The translations under genes were made by a program, and so were the position numbers. A stretch of 64,000 nt of DNA from Ulvibacterium sp. (GTDB lineage Bacteria; Bacteroidota; Bacteroidia; Flavobacteriales; Flavobacteriaceae). The DNA is taken from contig NZ_JANQOO010000003.1 of assembly GCF_028285715.1 (NCBI RefSeq), positions 124,001 through 188,000 on the forward strand, read 5' to 3'. Below, in pieces: positions 34,540 through 44,796 of this stretch (its first letter is position 1; the number at the start of each line of letters is the position of its first letter). The notes beneath the pieces are model-generated. The model saw nothing but the letters and a program-made list of their open reading frames with translations. It was not told the origin of the DNA and did not search any database.

Positions 34540-36927
34540 ATGAAACAACGGTTATTGTTTTTTTTACTCTTTCCCATCATGGCCCTTTCCCAGAATAGGT
34601 ACACCATTACAGGTACTGTTTTGGATAGCAATGGGGCACCGGTTGCTTTTGCCAATGTGGTTTTAAGCAAAGGCAATAAATATGCGGTGGTGGAACAAAA
34701 CGGGACTTATCGAATTAAAAATGTTCGCAGGGGAAGTTATGAGGTTTCCGTAAGTTCTTTGGGCTTTGAGACCATAACGCGGAATATAACCGTAAGCGAA
34801 AATCTAACGTTGAATTTTGAGCTATCGGAAAGTGTTGAAAATTTGGATGACGTAACAGTCACCGCCAAATCCGAAGCAACCAACATTAGCCAAAAAGCCA
34901 TTACCATAAGCTCCTTGGACGTGAAGCAAGTAGCAGACCTTTCCCTTGGGGCGGAAGAAGTGCTTAGAACATCAACAGGGGTGGTAGTACGACAAAGTGG
35001 AGGACTGGGAAGCAATTTAAACATCAATCTAAACGGATTAACAGGTCAAGCAGTTCGCATTTATTACGATGGTATACCGATACAAGTTTTTGGTAATGGT
35101 ATTCAATTGAATAATATTCCTGTGGATGCCTTGGAGCGTGTAGATGTGTATAAAGGGGTTATGCCGGTGGATGTGGGTACTGACGCCTTGGGTGGTGGTA
35201 TCAATTTGGTTCCTGCACAGCAAAATCAGGATTACTTAAGGGCTTCCTATTCTATTGGGTCATTTAATACCCACCGTGCCACATTGAATGCCAATAGGAA
35301 TTTAAATGATAACACATCTTTATCCGTGCTATCTTATTTCAATTATTCGGATAATGACTACACAATGCGTAACATTCCGAGTATAATCGAAAACGTTGAC
35401 GAAAATGGAGATGTAATTAGTGTATCAGAAGAGGTTATCGAAGCTGACCGTTTTCATAATAGACATACTTCGGCCTTTGCTGAAGTTTCCTTAAAGCTAA
35501 AAAACCGTAGCTGGACCGACCTATTCGCCATATCGACCTCTATTAGTTCGCGGTTTGATGAGATTCAGCAAGGTAATTTTATCATTAATACGGCCGTAGG
35601 TGAGGCAGAACGAGATATCATCGGATTTAACCAAAGGCTAGAATTTCGCAAAAAACTGTTCAAAGAAAAGGGGCAAATCAGATATTATGGTACTCTGTCA
35701 AACACTACTACCAAAAGTAACGATAGCACTGCCGCTATTTACAATTGGAGAGGTGAAGTACTGCGTACCCCTAATAGCAGTGGAGCTGAAATATTCGCTA
35801 TCCCCACACTCCGCGAAGGTGATGAATTGGGTACGGCGCATAGGTTACTGTTCAAATATGCCCTGAGCGACAATCTTGATATTACTCTTTCCGAGTTTTT
35901 TAGATATTCCAGGATTAGGGGCGAGGATCCAGTTGGTTTTCGGATTGATATCAATGGGGAGTCAATTGATCCGAATACCGTACCATCAAAGTTGAGTCGA
36001 AATATTGTTGGTCTGGAAGTGGAAAAGCGCTTTTTTGATGAAAGGCTTACCGCCATTGGTTTCTTTAAAAACTATGTCTACTCCGCTGAATCCATAGATA
36101 TATTGGCAGGTGCGGCAACAACCTTGCCCGTTAGGGAGGTCAGTGAGAACGAGAACGGTTTTGGGTTTGCCCTAAAGTACCAGGTTATTCCCTCGGTATT
36201 TATCAGGGGAAGTTTTGAGCGCGCCGTACGAATACCTACGGAAACTGAAGTCTTCGGTGATTTTGCGGCAACACTTCCTAATTATGAATTGAGACCTGAA
36301 AAAAGTGAAAATTTCAATGCCGGTATAACCTACGAGGAAAAATTTGGGAAAGATTTCTATCTCACTTTACAAGTCGATGGTTTTATTCGAGATCAACAAG
36401 ACTTGATACGTTTGGACGATTTTGGACCTGAGAATGCCATTTTTGTCAACCAGGCGGAAGTAGATGGGGAGGGCATTGAAGTATCTTTGCGATTATCTCC
36501 CATCGGCAACTTGAATATAAGCGGTAATCTTACGTATCAAAGCAATGAAATTTCGGGAGGTGACAGTACCTCCAATGCTGACTTGGGCAATCAAGTACCG
36601 AACATACCCAACTTCTTTTACAATGTAGGGGCCAATTATAGGATTGATAATATTTTTGGTTCCAATAACAGTCTAAGGTTTGATTATACGTATTTCTTTA
36701 CCGATAGGTTTAGTATCAATGAGGTTGCGGATTTGGATACTGCAAATCCAATTTTTCTGATTCCGGAACAAAACCTTCACAATGGTGGTATTACTTACTC
36801 TTTAACTAAAAAAGGGTTGAGTTTTTCCCTGAATTTCCAAAATATTTTCGATGCCGAGGTCTTTGATAATTTTAGGATTCCCAGACCTGGCTTCAATTAT
36901 GCATTTAAAATCAATTATAAACTTTAA
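34540..36927 (+). CDS. TonB-dependent outer-membrane receptor, probably siderophore
   Basis: 795 residues. The signal peptide (first 18 residues) is followed by a CarboxypepD-regulatory-like domain (about 20-100: YTITGTVLDSNGAPVAFANV), a plug domain (about 115-225: EVLRTSTGVVVRQSGG) and a 22-strand barrel ending in ...RPGFNYAFKINYKL. It imports a ligand across the outer membrane using TonB. The operator and the neighbouring PepSY genes suggest an iron-siderophore. The FecA-like signalling domain (STN) is absent. Ligand unknown. Confidence 0.92.
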   Translation: MKQRLLFFLLFPIMALSQNRYTITGTVLDSNGAPVAFANVVLSKGNKYAVVEQNGTYRIKNVRRGSYEVSVSSLGFETITRNITVSENLTLNFELSESVENLDDVTVTAKSEATNISQKAITISSLDVKQVADLSLGAEEVLRTSTGVVVRQSGGLGSNLNINLNGLTGQAVRIYYDGIPIQVFGNGIQLNNIPVDALERVDVYKGVMPVDVGTDALGGGINLVPAQQNQDYLRASYSIGSFNTHRATLNANRNLNDNTSLSVLSYFNYSDNDYTMRNIPSIIENVDENGDVISVSEEVIEADRFHNRHTSAFAEVSLKLKNRSWTDLFAISTSISSRFDEIQQGNFIINTAVGEAERDIIGFNQRLEFRKKLFKEKGQIRYYGTLSNTTTKSNDSTAAIYNWRGEVLRTPNSSGAEIFAIPTLREGDELGTAHRLLFKYALSDNLDITLSEFFRYSRIRGEDPVGFRIDINGESIDPNTVPSKLSRNIVGLEVEKRFFDERLTAIGFFKNYVYSAESIDILAGAATTLPVREVSENENGFGFALKYQVIPSVFIRGSFERAVRIPTETEVFGDFAATLPNYELRPEKSENFNAGITYEEKFGKDFYLTLQVDGFIRDQQDLIRLDDFGPENAIFVNQAEVDGEGIEVSLRLSPIGNLNISGNLTYQSNEISGGDSTSNADLGNQVPNIPNFFYNVGANYRIDNIFGSNNSLRFDYTYFFTDRFSINEVADLDTANPIFLIPEQNLHNGGITYSLTKKGLSFSLNFQNIFDAEVFDNFRIPRPGFNYAFKINYKL

Positions 36928-36937
36928 TGTTTTACCT

Positions 36938-38254
36938 ATGAAAGTGAAGAAAAGTTTAAGAGGACAATATTGGAATATCATTTTTGTACTATTGTTTGCT
37001 ATGGCTGCGGTTGCCTGTTCTAATAGTGACGATCCTGATCCTACTGATGACGTTGGGCCAACGGACAACGATGGCATGGAAGAACCTCAAAATAAATCTA
37101 CGGGATTCGTTTTTGTAGGTACTACCAGCAGCGGTTCGGCCTTGGCAAAGTATGTAGAAGAACTTCCCACAGGGGATTTGGATCTCTCCGACGGAACAGA
37201 TTATAGCCGTTTTTTTCCAACGGCGCTGTATGGCAACGCACTTTTTATGCAGCGCCCGGATGGTTCCGCTGGGTTCTCTAAGATAGTTGTAAACCCGGAT
37301 GGGGAGTTGGAAGAAGATGGGGTTATTCCTACCATTAGTGATGGTTCCTTTCGAATGGAGGTTAGGGATGCCGAGCTTGGTGTTTTTCACGATAGGGCAA
37401 CACCAAACACCCTCTCGGTTTTCAACCCGACCACGTTCGAAGTAACCGGTTCAATTGATATGAGTGCGGGCGAGGTTCCTGGAGATATCGATCAACGTTA
37501 TCAACGTTTGATGTTTAGAGGAGATGATCTGTTTGCACCGATCAGGGGCGAAGATGGATCATCGTTTCCATCTTTTGTGATTCACTCAGCAGATCTAAGC
37601 ACAAACTCCTATGTCGGTACCACGGGCAGGGACGGTAATGGCGTCTCCGATATTGTGTTTATGAACGATTTTGGTCAGAACGTAGTCGATAGCCAAGGCA
37701 ATATTTACATAATGGATGTGGGTAATCTTGAAGGAGCAGGTATCCCGGCCAGAATCAACAAAATACCCGCGGGTAGTTATGAAGTCGACCCGACTTACAC
37801 TTTTGACCCTGCAGCAGTATTGAACCCTGCAAATACCTTTTTGCCGTCTATGCAGTATTTAAGGGTGCTTGATAATGATAATGCAGTAGCGCTAGTAAAC
37901 GCGGAAACACCCCAAGCGGCGGTTGATATTGTCTTGGACGCAGGAGGACTGGGAAATTTAACTCCCGACCAAATAAACCAAATTCTAGGTATTCTCTTCA
38001 CAGCCGAATCTGCAGTTTGGTGCGAATTGGATTTGACCGCACAAACTGTAACACCTATTGAAGGTGTCCCAAATGTTGGGGCTTTTGCCGGCGGTACTGT
38101 CTTCAACTATGATGGAGCAGTTTATTTACCAGTACCGACCACGGAAGAAACAGCATATTATAGTTGGAATCCTGGAACCGGCGAAGTTACCAAAGCTTTT
38201 ACAATAACCGGAGCCGACCTTTCCGGTGGCTTTAACATTGCCAACAACAACTAG
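36938..38254 (+). CDS. DUF4374-like lipoprotein of the iron-uptake locus
   Basis: 438 residues from the ATG at 36938. A longer frame opens at 36851 inside the receptor gene but gives no signal peptide, whereas the chosen start does (MKVKKSLRGQYWNIIFVLLFAMAAVAC, lipobox before Cys27). An acidic linker (DDPDPTDD) follows, then a beta-rich body resembling a propeller (FVFVGTTSSGSALAKYVEEL). Position and shape fit DUF4374, a Bacteroidota surface or periplasmic lipoprotein often next to TonB receptors. It starts 10 nt after the receptor. Ligand-binding role is inferred. Confidence 0.8.
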   Translation: MKVKKSLRGQYWNIIFVLLFAMAAVACSNSDDPDPTDDVGPTDNDGMEEPQNKSTGFVFVGTTSSGSALAKYVEELPTGDLDLSDGTDYSRFFPTALYGNALFMQRPDGSAGFSKIVVNPDGELEEDGVIPTISDGSFRMEVRDAELGVFHDRATPNTLSVFNPTTFEVTGSIDMSAGEVPGDIDQRYQRLMFRGDDLFAPIRGEDGSSFPSFVIHSADLSTNSYVGTTGRDGNGVSDIVFMNDFGQNVVDSQGNIYIMDVGNLEGAGIPARINKIPAGSYEVDPTYTFDPAAVLNPANTFLPSMQYLRVLDNDNAVALVNAETPQAAVDIVLDAGGLGNLTPDQINQILGILFTAESAVWCELDLTAQTVTPIEGVPNVGAFAGGTVFNYDGAVYLPVPTTEETAYYSWNPGTGEVTKAFTITGADLSGGFNIANNN

Positions 38255-38285
38255 AGTATTATTGGTTTTAGGAAGTTTGAAATGT

Positions 38286-38309
38286 AAAGGCCCCAAAGTT
38301 GGGGCTTTT
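38286..38309 (+). terminator. Intrinsic terminator of the TonB receptor operon
   Basis: GCCCCAA / TTGGGGC (38290-38305) with a tight loop, extended by AAA/TTT pairing, followed by TTTT; 32 nt after the lipoprotein gene's stop. Confidence 0.75.
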
Positions 38310-38423
38310 CCAATTAACGGAACGTTTGCCAATCCTTCAAGATCATTGGCCATGGGAAATAACTAGATAGGCCAATCATATGATGTACCATTCTTGCTTT
38401 CAAAAAGTTGAATAATCAACTAA

Positions 38424-39137
38424 TTAATGGTCGCCCATATTGTGAAAGACGTTCTGCACATCATCGTCCTCTTCGATTTTTTCCAGAAGCTTTTCCACGT
38501 CTTCGGACTCTTCTTGGGTCAATTCCTTGGTTACTTGTGGAATACGCTCAAACCCGGAAGAAAGAATTTCGATACCCCTATGCTCCAATTCTTTTTGGAT
38601 CGACCCAAAACTTTCAAATGGGGCATAGATTAAGATTCCATCATCGTCCACAAACACCTCCTCCGCACCATAATCGATCATATCCAATTCCAACTCTTCC
38701 GGGTCTATGCCATCTCCGTTGATCCGGAAATTACAGGTATGATCAAACATAAACTCCACAGATCCTGAAGTTCCTAAACTGCCATCGCACTTGTTGAAAT
38801 AACTCCTTATGTTGGCAACGGTACGCGTGTTGTTATCGGTGGCTGTTTCAATAAGGATAGCTATTCCATGGGGGGCGTAGCCTTCAAAAAGGACTTCCTT
38901 ATAATCTCCTTGGTTTTTGTCCGACGCCCGTTTAATGGCCCGTTCAATATTGTCCTTGGGCATATTAACGGACTTGGCATTTTGAATTACCGCTCGTAAT
39001 CGGGCATTTGAATCGGGATCTGGCCCACCTTCCTTGACGGCTATTACGATATCTTTCCCAATACGGGTAAATGCCTTGGACATCGCGGCCCACCGCTTCA
39101 TTTTGCGTGCTTTTCTAAACTCAAAAGCTCTTCCCAT
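38424..39137 (-). CDS. yebC: YebC/PmpR family DNA-binding/translation regulator
   Basis: 237 residues. The N-terminal MGRAFEFRKARKMKRWAAMSKAFTRIGK, GGPDPDSNARLRAVIQNAKSVNMPKDNIERAIK and the end with acidic residues are YebC family features. Family members are reported as transcription regulators and, more recently, as factors that help ribosomes past proline stretches. The phrase AFEFRKARK instead of GHSKWANIK is the Bacteroidota variant. Upstream there are two overlapping TAnnTTTG motifs (minus strand, 39165-39181). Confidence 0.94.
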   Translation of the reverse strand: MGRAFEFRKARKMKRWAAMSKAFTRIGKDIVIAVKEGGPDPDSNARLRAVIQNAKSVNMPKDNIERAIKRASDKNQGDYKEVLFEGYAPHGIAILIETATDNNTRTVANIRSYFNKCDGSLGTSGSVEFMFDHTCNFRINGDGIDPEELELDMIDYGAEEVFVDDDGILIYAPFESFGSIQKELEHRGIEILSSGFERIPQVTKELTQEESEDVEKLLEKIEEDDDVQNVFHNMGDH

Positions 39138-39215
39138 TGCCTATATTTTGTAAAATGTAATAGGCAAATTTAGCAAAATTAAAAACTGCCGCAAGAACAA
39201 TTGGGCATAGTCCTT

Positions 39216-39500
39216 TTAGGGAATTATGTTCTGTATGCTATGGGCAAGTTGAAAATCTTTTTCCGTCACACCACCGGCGTCGTGCGTGTTCAATCTTATT
39301 TTTAGGGAGTTGTAGACATTGGTCCAATCCGGATGGTGGTTATGCGCCTCACATTCAAAGGCGACGTGGGTCATTACGGAAAATGCTTCCCTAAAATCCT
39401 TAAAGGTAAAATTGGCCTCTATGGCTCCATCCTTATACTGCCATTGTTCAAATTTCTCCAAACGCTCCGCAATGGTCCGTTCCGATAATTTTTCCATCAT
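39216..39500 (-). CDS. Pterin-4a-carbinolamine dehydratase
   Basis: 94 residues, the usual length. The active-site HNHHPDWTNVYN is at about residues 56-67. It dehydrates 4a-hydroxytetrahydrobiopterin, recycling the cofactor of phenylalanine hydroxylase. A second ATG at 39497 is an equally good start. Upstream gene and this one are separated by about 90 nt and appear independent. Confidence 0.93.
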   Translation of the reverse strand: MMEKLSERTIAERLEKFEQWQYKDGAIEANFTFKDFREAFSVMTHVAFECEAHNHHPDWTNVYNSLKIRLNTHDAGGVTEKDFQLAHSIQNIIP

Positions 39501-39593
39501 GTTACTTTTAGTGTTCCTCTAAAAATAAAGAATTGCGTTAAAGCTTCATGAGCCAATACAAGATTTAAACAAAAATTAACGCGGGAAAAAGCT

Positions 39594-40415
39594 TTAGTTA
39601 AGGATATGATGATCAATAATTTCCTGGTAACCAAACCTCAAATTTTTGGGTAACTTATTGTCTTTGGGTAGTACGGCCAAATAGCGTTCTTCGTTTGTAG
39701 TATACACGCGCTTGTATACGGGATTAAAATTTCCTATACGATCTACAATTTCCCTTATGAACTCATCATGGTGTATTAAATCCGAACTGCCCATATGATA
39801 AATACCCGTTTTATTTCGGTTGATTAAGTAGTGTATCTGTTGGGTTAGCTTGTCATCGTTCGTAACATTCATGACAAGGTTTGGAAAAACTTCAATTGGC
39901 GTATTCTTCCAAATAGCCGTTTTGATTTCTTTTATCCGGGGAGAAGAATTTCCGAAAACCATAGGTATCCTTAAAATGGCCATCTTTTTTTTAGGGAGCC
40001 TAAGTAACATATTCTCTATCTTGATTTTCAGTCTTCCGTAAATGCTTTCCGATAGGGTCTTATCATGCTCATAGGAGGGATATTTGCTGTAGGCGTCAAA
40101 AACATTCGCCGAGGAAAGGAAGTGGAGGGTACACTCATTTTGCAAAACGTACTCCGTGATATGTTGATGGATTTGTATCTGGGTGGCAAAATTTCCGCGT
40201 AATGCAGAAATGATAAATTGTGGACGTACTTTTTCCAAAAGATGGAAAACATCATCTTCTTCCATAGTATACCTAAAGAATTGATGATTGTCCTCAAAGA
40301 TCCTTCTGGCTGAGCAATAGGTGCCATAGGTATCAAAATAGTTACAGAGTTCCTTATAGATGGCATTTCCCAAAAAACCGCTTGCCCCTAGAATTAAAAC
40401 TTTCCTCGACTCCAA
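39594..40415 (-). CDS. NAD(P)-dependent sugar-nucleotide/epimerase-like reductase (RmlD-type)
   Basis: 273 residues. The Rossmann motif GASGFLGNAIYKEL is at the N-terminus; the extended SDR character is seen in FLSSANVFDAYSKYPSYEHD (RmlD-like Ser/Tyr region) and LRIPMVFG. The catalytic YxxxK is not clearly conserved (YGRLKIKIEN resembles it). It resembles dTDP-4-dehydrorhamnose reductase-like proteins. It lies 3 nt after glsA and is last in a three-gene unit. Substrate unknown. Confidence 0.8.
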   Translation of the reverse strand: MESRKVLILGASGFLGNAIYKELCNYFDTYGTYCSARRIFEDNHQFFRYTMEEDDVFHLLEKVRPQFIISALRGNFATQIQIHQHITEYVLQNECTLHFLSSANVFDAYSKYPSYEHDKTLSESIYGRLKIKIENMLLRLPKKKMAILRIPMVFGNSSPRIKEIKTAIWKNTPIEVFPNLVMNVTNDDKLTQQIHYLINRNKTGIYHMGSSDLIHHDEFIREIVDRIGNFNPVYKRVYTTNEERYLAVLPKDNKLPKNLRFGYQEIIDHHILN

Positions 40416-40418
40416 AAT

Positions 40419-41333
40419 TTAAAATATTGATTGATGGGTTGCCGTAGTCAGTTTTTCTAGGGCCTCCATCCCTAATTTTGAATTTCCCTTGGCGTTTAGT
40501 CCCGGAGACCAGACGGCGACACAATACTTTCTGGGAAGTACTGCCACGATGCCACCACCTACACCACTTTTTCCGGGTAGGCCAATTTCAAAGGCGAACT
40601 CTCCCGCCTCATCATAGAAACCACAGGTAAGCATTATGGCGTTGATTCTTTTTACTTGGCTCAGGGTCAGATAGTTTCTGTTCCTTTGACATTTGCCCCC
40701 GTTCATAAAAGGAAAGAAGGCTTTGGTGAGCTGTTCGCAGTCCATTGCCATGGAGCACTGATGAAAATAGAAGTCAAGAACGGTTTCCACATCATTTTTA
40801 AGGTTGCCATAGGATTTCAACAAATTTGCAGCTGCGTAGTTCTTGAACCCGGTTCGCTTTTCGGACTTCGCAACCTTTTCGTCAAAATCAATGGTTTGAT
40901 CGTTGGCCAAATCCCGAACAAATTGTAAAAAGTCTTTTTTGGGATTATCCAGTTCGGAAACCAAAACATCGGCCACGACTAGGGCCCCGGCGTTGATAAG
41001 TGGATTCCTGGGTATTCCGTTTTCGAACTCTAATAAGGACAAGTGGTTGAAGGGATCTCCGGAAGGTTCTACATCCACCCTTTTCAAAAGTGCATTGTCC
41101 ACCAAAGAAAATGCCAATGCCAAGGAAAGGACTTTGGATATACTTTGTATGGAGAAAGCCTCCTTGGAATGACCGGCACAAAAGTTATTCTTATTTAAAT
41201 CTACAAGATGGATACCAAATTTGGATTCGTTTACTTTGGCAAGCTCAGGAATGTAGGAGGCTATCTTACCCCGTTCCTTAGTCTCCTTATAACCGGAACT
41301 TATGTCATCTAAGATGTTCTGATAATCTGTCAT
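40419..41333 (-). CDS. glsA: Glutaminase
   Basis: 304 residues, normal length for the serine-dependent beta-lactamase-fold glutaminases. The catalytic Ser-x-x-Lys is in [12 protein letters not shown] near residue 66-69; [19 protein letters not shown] and the C-terminal [12 protein letters not shown] are signatures. It hydrolyses glutamine to glutamate and ammonia. The start overlaps the gcvT stop by 4 nt (ATGA type), so both are translated together. Confidence 0.95.
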   Translation of the reverse strand: MTDYQNILDDISSGYKETKERGKIASYIPELAKVNESKFGIHLVDLNKNNFCAGHSKEAFSIQSISKVLSLALAFSLVDNALLKRVDVEPSGDPFNHLSLLEFENGIPRNPLINAGALVVADVLVSELDNPKKDFLQFVRDLANDQTIDFDEKVAKSEKRTGFKNYAAANLLKSYGNLKNDVETVLDFYFHQCSMAMDCEQLTKAFFPFMNGGKCQRNRNYLTLSQVKRINAIMLTCGFYDEAGEFAFEIGLPGKSGVGGGIVAVLPRKYCVAVWSPGLNAKGNSKLGMEALEKLTTATHQSIF

Positions 41334-42418
41334 TGGGGCTTGTAGAATGGAAGTCTTGTTATGGAGGCTGGTACCGTCTTTTTTCGGATCTGAATTTTTA
41401 TTTCACTACCTATTTTCGAAAGGGGAGTCGGTACATATCCTAGGCCTATACCCTTGCCCAAGGAAGGTGACATGGTGCCCGAAGTTACGGAACCGATTTT
41501 TTTACCTTGTTCGTCTACAATGTCATAACCCTGTCTAGGTATTCCCCGCTCATTCAATTCGAAGCCCACAAGCTTACGTTTTGGGCCTTTTTCCTTCTCT
41601 CGGGCCAAATTTTCAGAGTTGACAAAATCCTTGGTAAACTTGGTAATCCAACCCAAACCGGCCTCTATGGGAGAAGTGGTTTCATCGATGTCGTTGCCAT
41701 AAAGGCAATACCCCATTTCCAAACGAAGTGTATCACGAGCAGCCAACCCTATGGGCTTAATGCCAAAGTTGGCGCCGGCTTCGAAAACCTTATCCCAAAC
41801 CTGTTGTACCTCATTGTTTTTACAGTAAATTTCAAATCCACCGGAACCCGTATACCCTGTGGCCGAGATAATTACATAATCGATACCTCCAAAATCGGCA
41901 ACGACAAAGTTATAGAACCTAATCTCTGATAAATCCACTGAAGTTAGGCTTTGCATGGCCTCAACAGCCTTTGGACCTTGAATGGCCAAAAGGGAATAGT
42001 CATCGGAAATATTTCTGAGGCCGGCACCTACGGATTCATTGTATCTGGAGATATGTTCCCAGTCCTTTTCTATATTGGAAGCGTTCACCACGAGAAGATA
42101 GGTCTCTTCCTTGATTCTGTAGATGATAAGGTCATCTACTATTCCACCTGTCTCATTGGGTAGGCAGCTGTATTGTGCCTTCCCAGGTGTCAATTTTGAT
42201 GCGTCGTTGGAACTTACTTTTTGGATAAGCTCCAGTGCTTTGGGACCTTCGATTAAAAATTCGCCCATATGGGATACATCAAAGACGCCGACCCCCTTCC
42301 TTACGGTTTCATGTTCTACATTTACCCCCTCATAGGAAACGGGCATGTTATAGCCCGCAAAAGGCACCATTTTGGCACCAAGTGCCTTATGTGTTTCGGT
42401 TAGTGCGGTATTTTTCAT
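41330..42418 (-). CDS. gcvT: Aminomethyltransferase, glycine cleavage system T protein
   Basis: 362 residues, normal length. [34 protein letters not shown] and [11 protein letters not shown] are family signatures; the folate-binding residues ([18 protein letters not shown]) are intact. It moves the methylene group from the H-protein-bound aminomethyl to tetrahydrofolate. Neither gcvH nor gcvP is nearby. A TAnnTTTG-like box on the minus strand lies at 42439-42446. Confidence 0.96.
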   Translation of the reverse strand: MKNTALTETHKALGAKMVPFAGYNMPVSYEGVNVEHETVRKGVGVFDVSHMGEFLIEGPKALELIQKVSSNDASKLTPGKAQYSCLPNETGGIVDDLIIYRIKEETYLLVVNASNIEKDWEHISRYNESVGAGLRNISDDYSLLAIQGPKAVEAMQSLTSVDLSEIRFYNFVVADFGGIDYVIISATGYTGSGGFEIYCKNNEVQQVWDKVFEAGANFGIKPIGLAARDTLRLEMGYCLYGNDIDETTSPIEAGLGWITKFTKDFVNSENLAREKEKGPKRKLVGFELNERGIPRQGYDIVDEQGKKIGSVTSGTMSPSLGKGIGLGYVPTPLSKIGSEIKIQIRKKTVPASITRLPFYKPQ

Positions 42419-42523
42419 AACGCTTCAATTTAGAAGCGCAAAGCTAGAGAATAATTTAGCGATAGGAAAGCAAGTACATACTATGTTTTTCACAAAGCCC
42501 TGACACCAGTTATTGTTGAATAT

Positions 42524-43819
42524 CTATCTTCCCAACAGGTATTCCTTTACCTCCAAATATGTAGAAATCTTTACGGATTTCTTCTCTTTGTCCATTACTT
42601 TTTGGATTTGTGGAGGTATCTCCAAAGACTGGCCTAGGGTCTCCTCTACCACATCCAAGAATTTTACAGGGTGCGCCGTTTCCAGGAAAATTCCATATAC
42701 ATCCGGATGCTTTTCCCTAAACTTTTTAAGCCCTAAATACCCTACCGCACCGTGAGGGTCTGCTATATACTTACTTTCCTTATATATGCTGCGCATGGCC
42801 GCTTTGGTTTCAGTATCCGTAAAGGAGTAGGAGGAAAGGTTTTGTTTCAACAAGTCAAAATTATCTTCATATAAATGTCGGATGCGAATGAAATTACTAG
42901 GATCTCCAACGTCCATGGCATTGGATATGGTGGCCATGGAAGGCTTTGGACTGTAATTTGCGGTTTGCATAAATTGGGGTACGGTATCATTTACATTGGT
43001 CGCGGCTATAAAATGGTTTACCGGCATGCCCAATTTTTGGGCTACCATGCCGGCACAAATATTACCAAAGTTGCCACTGGGTACCGAAAATACAATTTCC
43101 TTGTTTTTAGCCTTTAGCTGTTTGTAGGCGAACAAAAAGTAGAACATTTGGGGTAACCACCGGGCCGCATTAATGGAATTGGCAGATGTCAATCGCATAT
43201 TTTCCAGAAGCTCCTCGTCCAAAAAGGCGGTCTTAACCATCTTTTGGCAGTCATCAAAGGTTCCATCTATTTCTAGCGCCACTATATTTTGCCCCAAGGT
43301 AGTTAATTGCCTTTCTTGGATGTCGCTTACTTTCCCACGGGGATACAGAATTACCACATTCACACCCTGGACCCCTAAAAATCCGCTGGCAACCGCACCT
43401 CCCGTATCTCCCGAAGTGGCTACCAGAACATTAACTTCATTGGATTTTTCTTTTGAAAAGTGCCCTAGGCATCTAGCCATAAATCGCGCGCCGACGTCCT
43501 TAAAGGCCATAGTAGGTCCGTGAAAAAGTTCCAGCACGGCTATATTATGCTCAAGCTCATGTACCGGAAAATCAAAATCCAGAACGTCTCTTAAAATAGT
43601 CCTCAGCGCGTTTTCGGAGATATCCTCACTAACAAATTGACGAATGGCTTCAAAAGCGATTTCATCGTTTGCCAAATCTTCAATTCCTTCAAAAAAGGAA
43701 GTTGGTAAAGGTTCTATTTTCTCCGGAAAGTATAGCCCACGATCGGGGGCGATACCTCTAATAACGGCCTCCTTAAAGGATACTTTCGGTGCTTCCCTAT
43801 GTAGACTGTAAAAATTCAT
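42524..43819 (-). CDS. thrC: Threonine synthase
   Basis: 431 residues. The PLP-Lys is in ELFHGPTMAFKDVGARF near residue 109, and VATSGDTGGAVASGFLG is the phosphate-binding glycine loop. It converts O-phospho-homoserine to threonine. The start overlaps the thrB stop by 4 nt; third gene of thrABC. Confidence 0.97.
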   Translation of the reverse strand: MNFYSLHREAPKVSFKEAVIRGIAPDRGLYFPEKIEPLPTSFFEGIEDLANDEIAFEAIRQFVSEDISENALRTILRDVLDFDFPVHELEHNIAVLELFHGPTMAFKDVGARFMARCLGHFSKEKSNEVNVLVATSGDTGGAVASGFLGVQGVNVVILYPRGKVSDIQERQLTTLGQNIVALEIDGTFDDCQKMVKTAFLDEELLENMRLTSANSINAARWLPQMFYFLFAYKQLKAKNKEIVFSVPSGNFGNICAGMVAQKLGMPVNHFIAATNVNDTVPQFMQTANYSPKPSMATISNAMDVGDPSNFIRIRHLYEDNFDLLKQNLSSYSFTDTETKAAMRSIYKESKYIADPHGAVGYLGLKKFREKHPDVYGIFLETAHPVKFLDVVEETLGQSLEIPPQIQKVMDKEKKSVKISTYLEVKEYLLGR

Positions 43820-44748
43820 GAACTTAATGACTTAATGCCCAAAGTGTTTATTTTTGAAACATGTACATCATAATCGACCCCGATTTTTTGATATACGTCT
43901 TTCATGGTATGGGCCACCTTTTTTGCAATGGCCTCACCTTTGCTAAACGCGAAGATGGAAGGTCCGGAACCCGAAATACCACAACCCAATGCCCCGGCTT
44001 CCAGTGCCTCGGATTTAATGGTCTCATAACCTGGAATAAGAATGGAACGAATAGGTTCCACAATATGATCTACTAATGATCTCCCTATTAATTCGTAGTC
44101 CTCATAGAAAAGCCCTGCAATCAGGCCACCTACATTGCCCCATTGTTTAATGCCGTCCGCCAAGGTAATGTTGGTCTTGAGTATCTTCCGAGAATCAGAG
44201 GTTTTTACCTCTATTTGTGGGTGGATGACCGTGGCATACAATTCAGAAGGACTAGGTATGGAAACCACATCCAAGGGGGCGTAACTTCGGACCAGGGTGA
44301 ATCCGCCGAATAGGGCGGGAGCCACATTATCCGCATGCGCCACACCACTGGCCAATCGCTCCCCTTCCATGGCGAACTTCACCAAATCTACCTTGGAAAA
44401 TGGTTTGCCCAACAACTCGTTCAAGGCCCAGACCGCTCCTGCGGAACTCGCCGCACTGCTACCTATACCACTACCAGCTTTGATCCTTTTAAATATTTCG
44501 ATTTCAAAACCACCCTCGTAGTCAAGGTTTTCCAATAGGGCCATGCCTGCTACCCCGGCAACGTTCAAATGGGTTTCCAATGGAAGGTCTTGTCCTTCCA
44601 GTTTGGTAATCGTGATACCTTTCTCCTTTGTTTTCCGAATCACCATTTCGTCCCCGACCGCATCCAATGCAACACCCAGCACATCAAATCCACAGGAAAT
44701 ATTGGCAATGGTGGCCGGACAGAATATTTTGATTTCGTTGGTATTCAT
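43816..44748 (-). CDS. thrB: Homoserine kinase
   Basis: 310 residues. GHMP kinase with the ATP loop KAGSGIGSSAASSAGA near residue 94 and the C-terminal GISGSGPSIFAF. It phosphorylates homoserine. Forty-eight bases separate it from thrA and it overlaps thrC by 4 nt. Confidence 0.96.
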   Translation of the reverse strand: MNTNEIKIFCPATIANISCGFDVLGVALDAVGDEMVIRKTKEKGITITKLEGQDLPLETHLNVAGVAGMALLENLDYEGGFEIEIFKRIKAGSGIGSSAASSAGAVWALNELLGKPFSKVDLVKFAMEGERLASGVAHADNVAPALFGGFTLVRSYAPLDVVSIPSPSELYATVIHPQIEVKTSDSRKILKTNITLADGIKQWGNVGGLIAGLFYEDYELIGRSLVDHIVEPIRSILIPGYETIKSEALEAGALGCGISGSGPSIFAFSKGEAIAKKVAHTMKDVYQKIGVDYDVHVSKINTLGIKSLSS

Positions 44749-44796
44749 GCTTTCCTAATTTGACAACCTACTACATAGTTATTGACACGATCGGGA

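Noticed and set aside
36851-36937. Upstream start of the DUF4374-like lipoprotein gene inside the TonB receptor gene
   Set aside because: The extra residues destroy the lipoprotein signal peptide that begins at ATG 36938.
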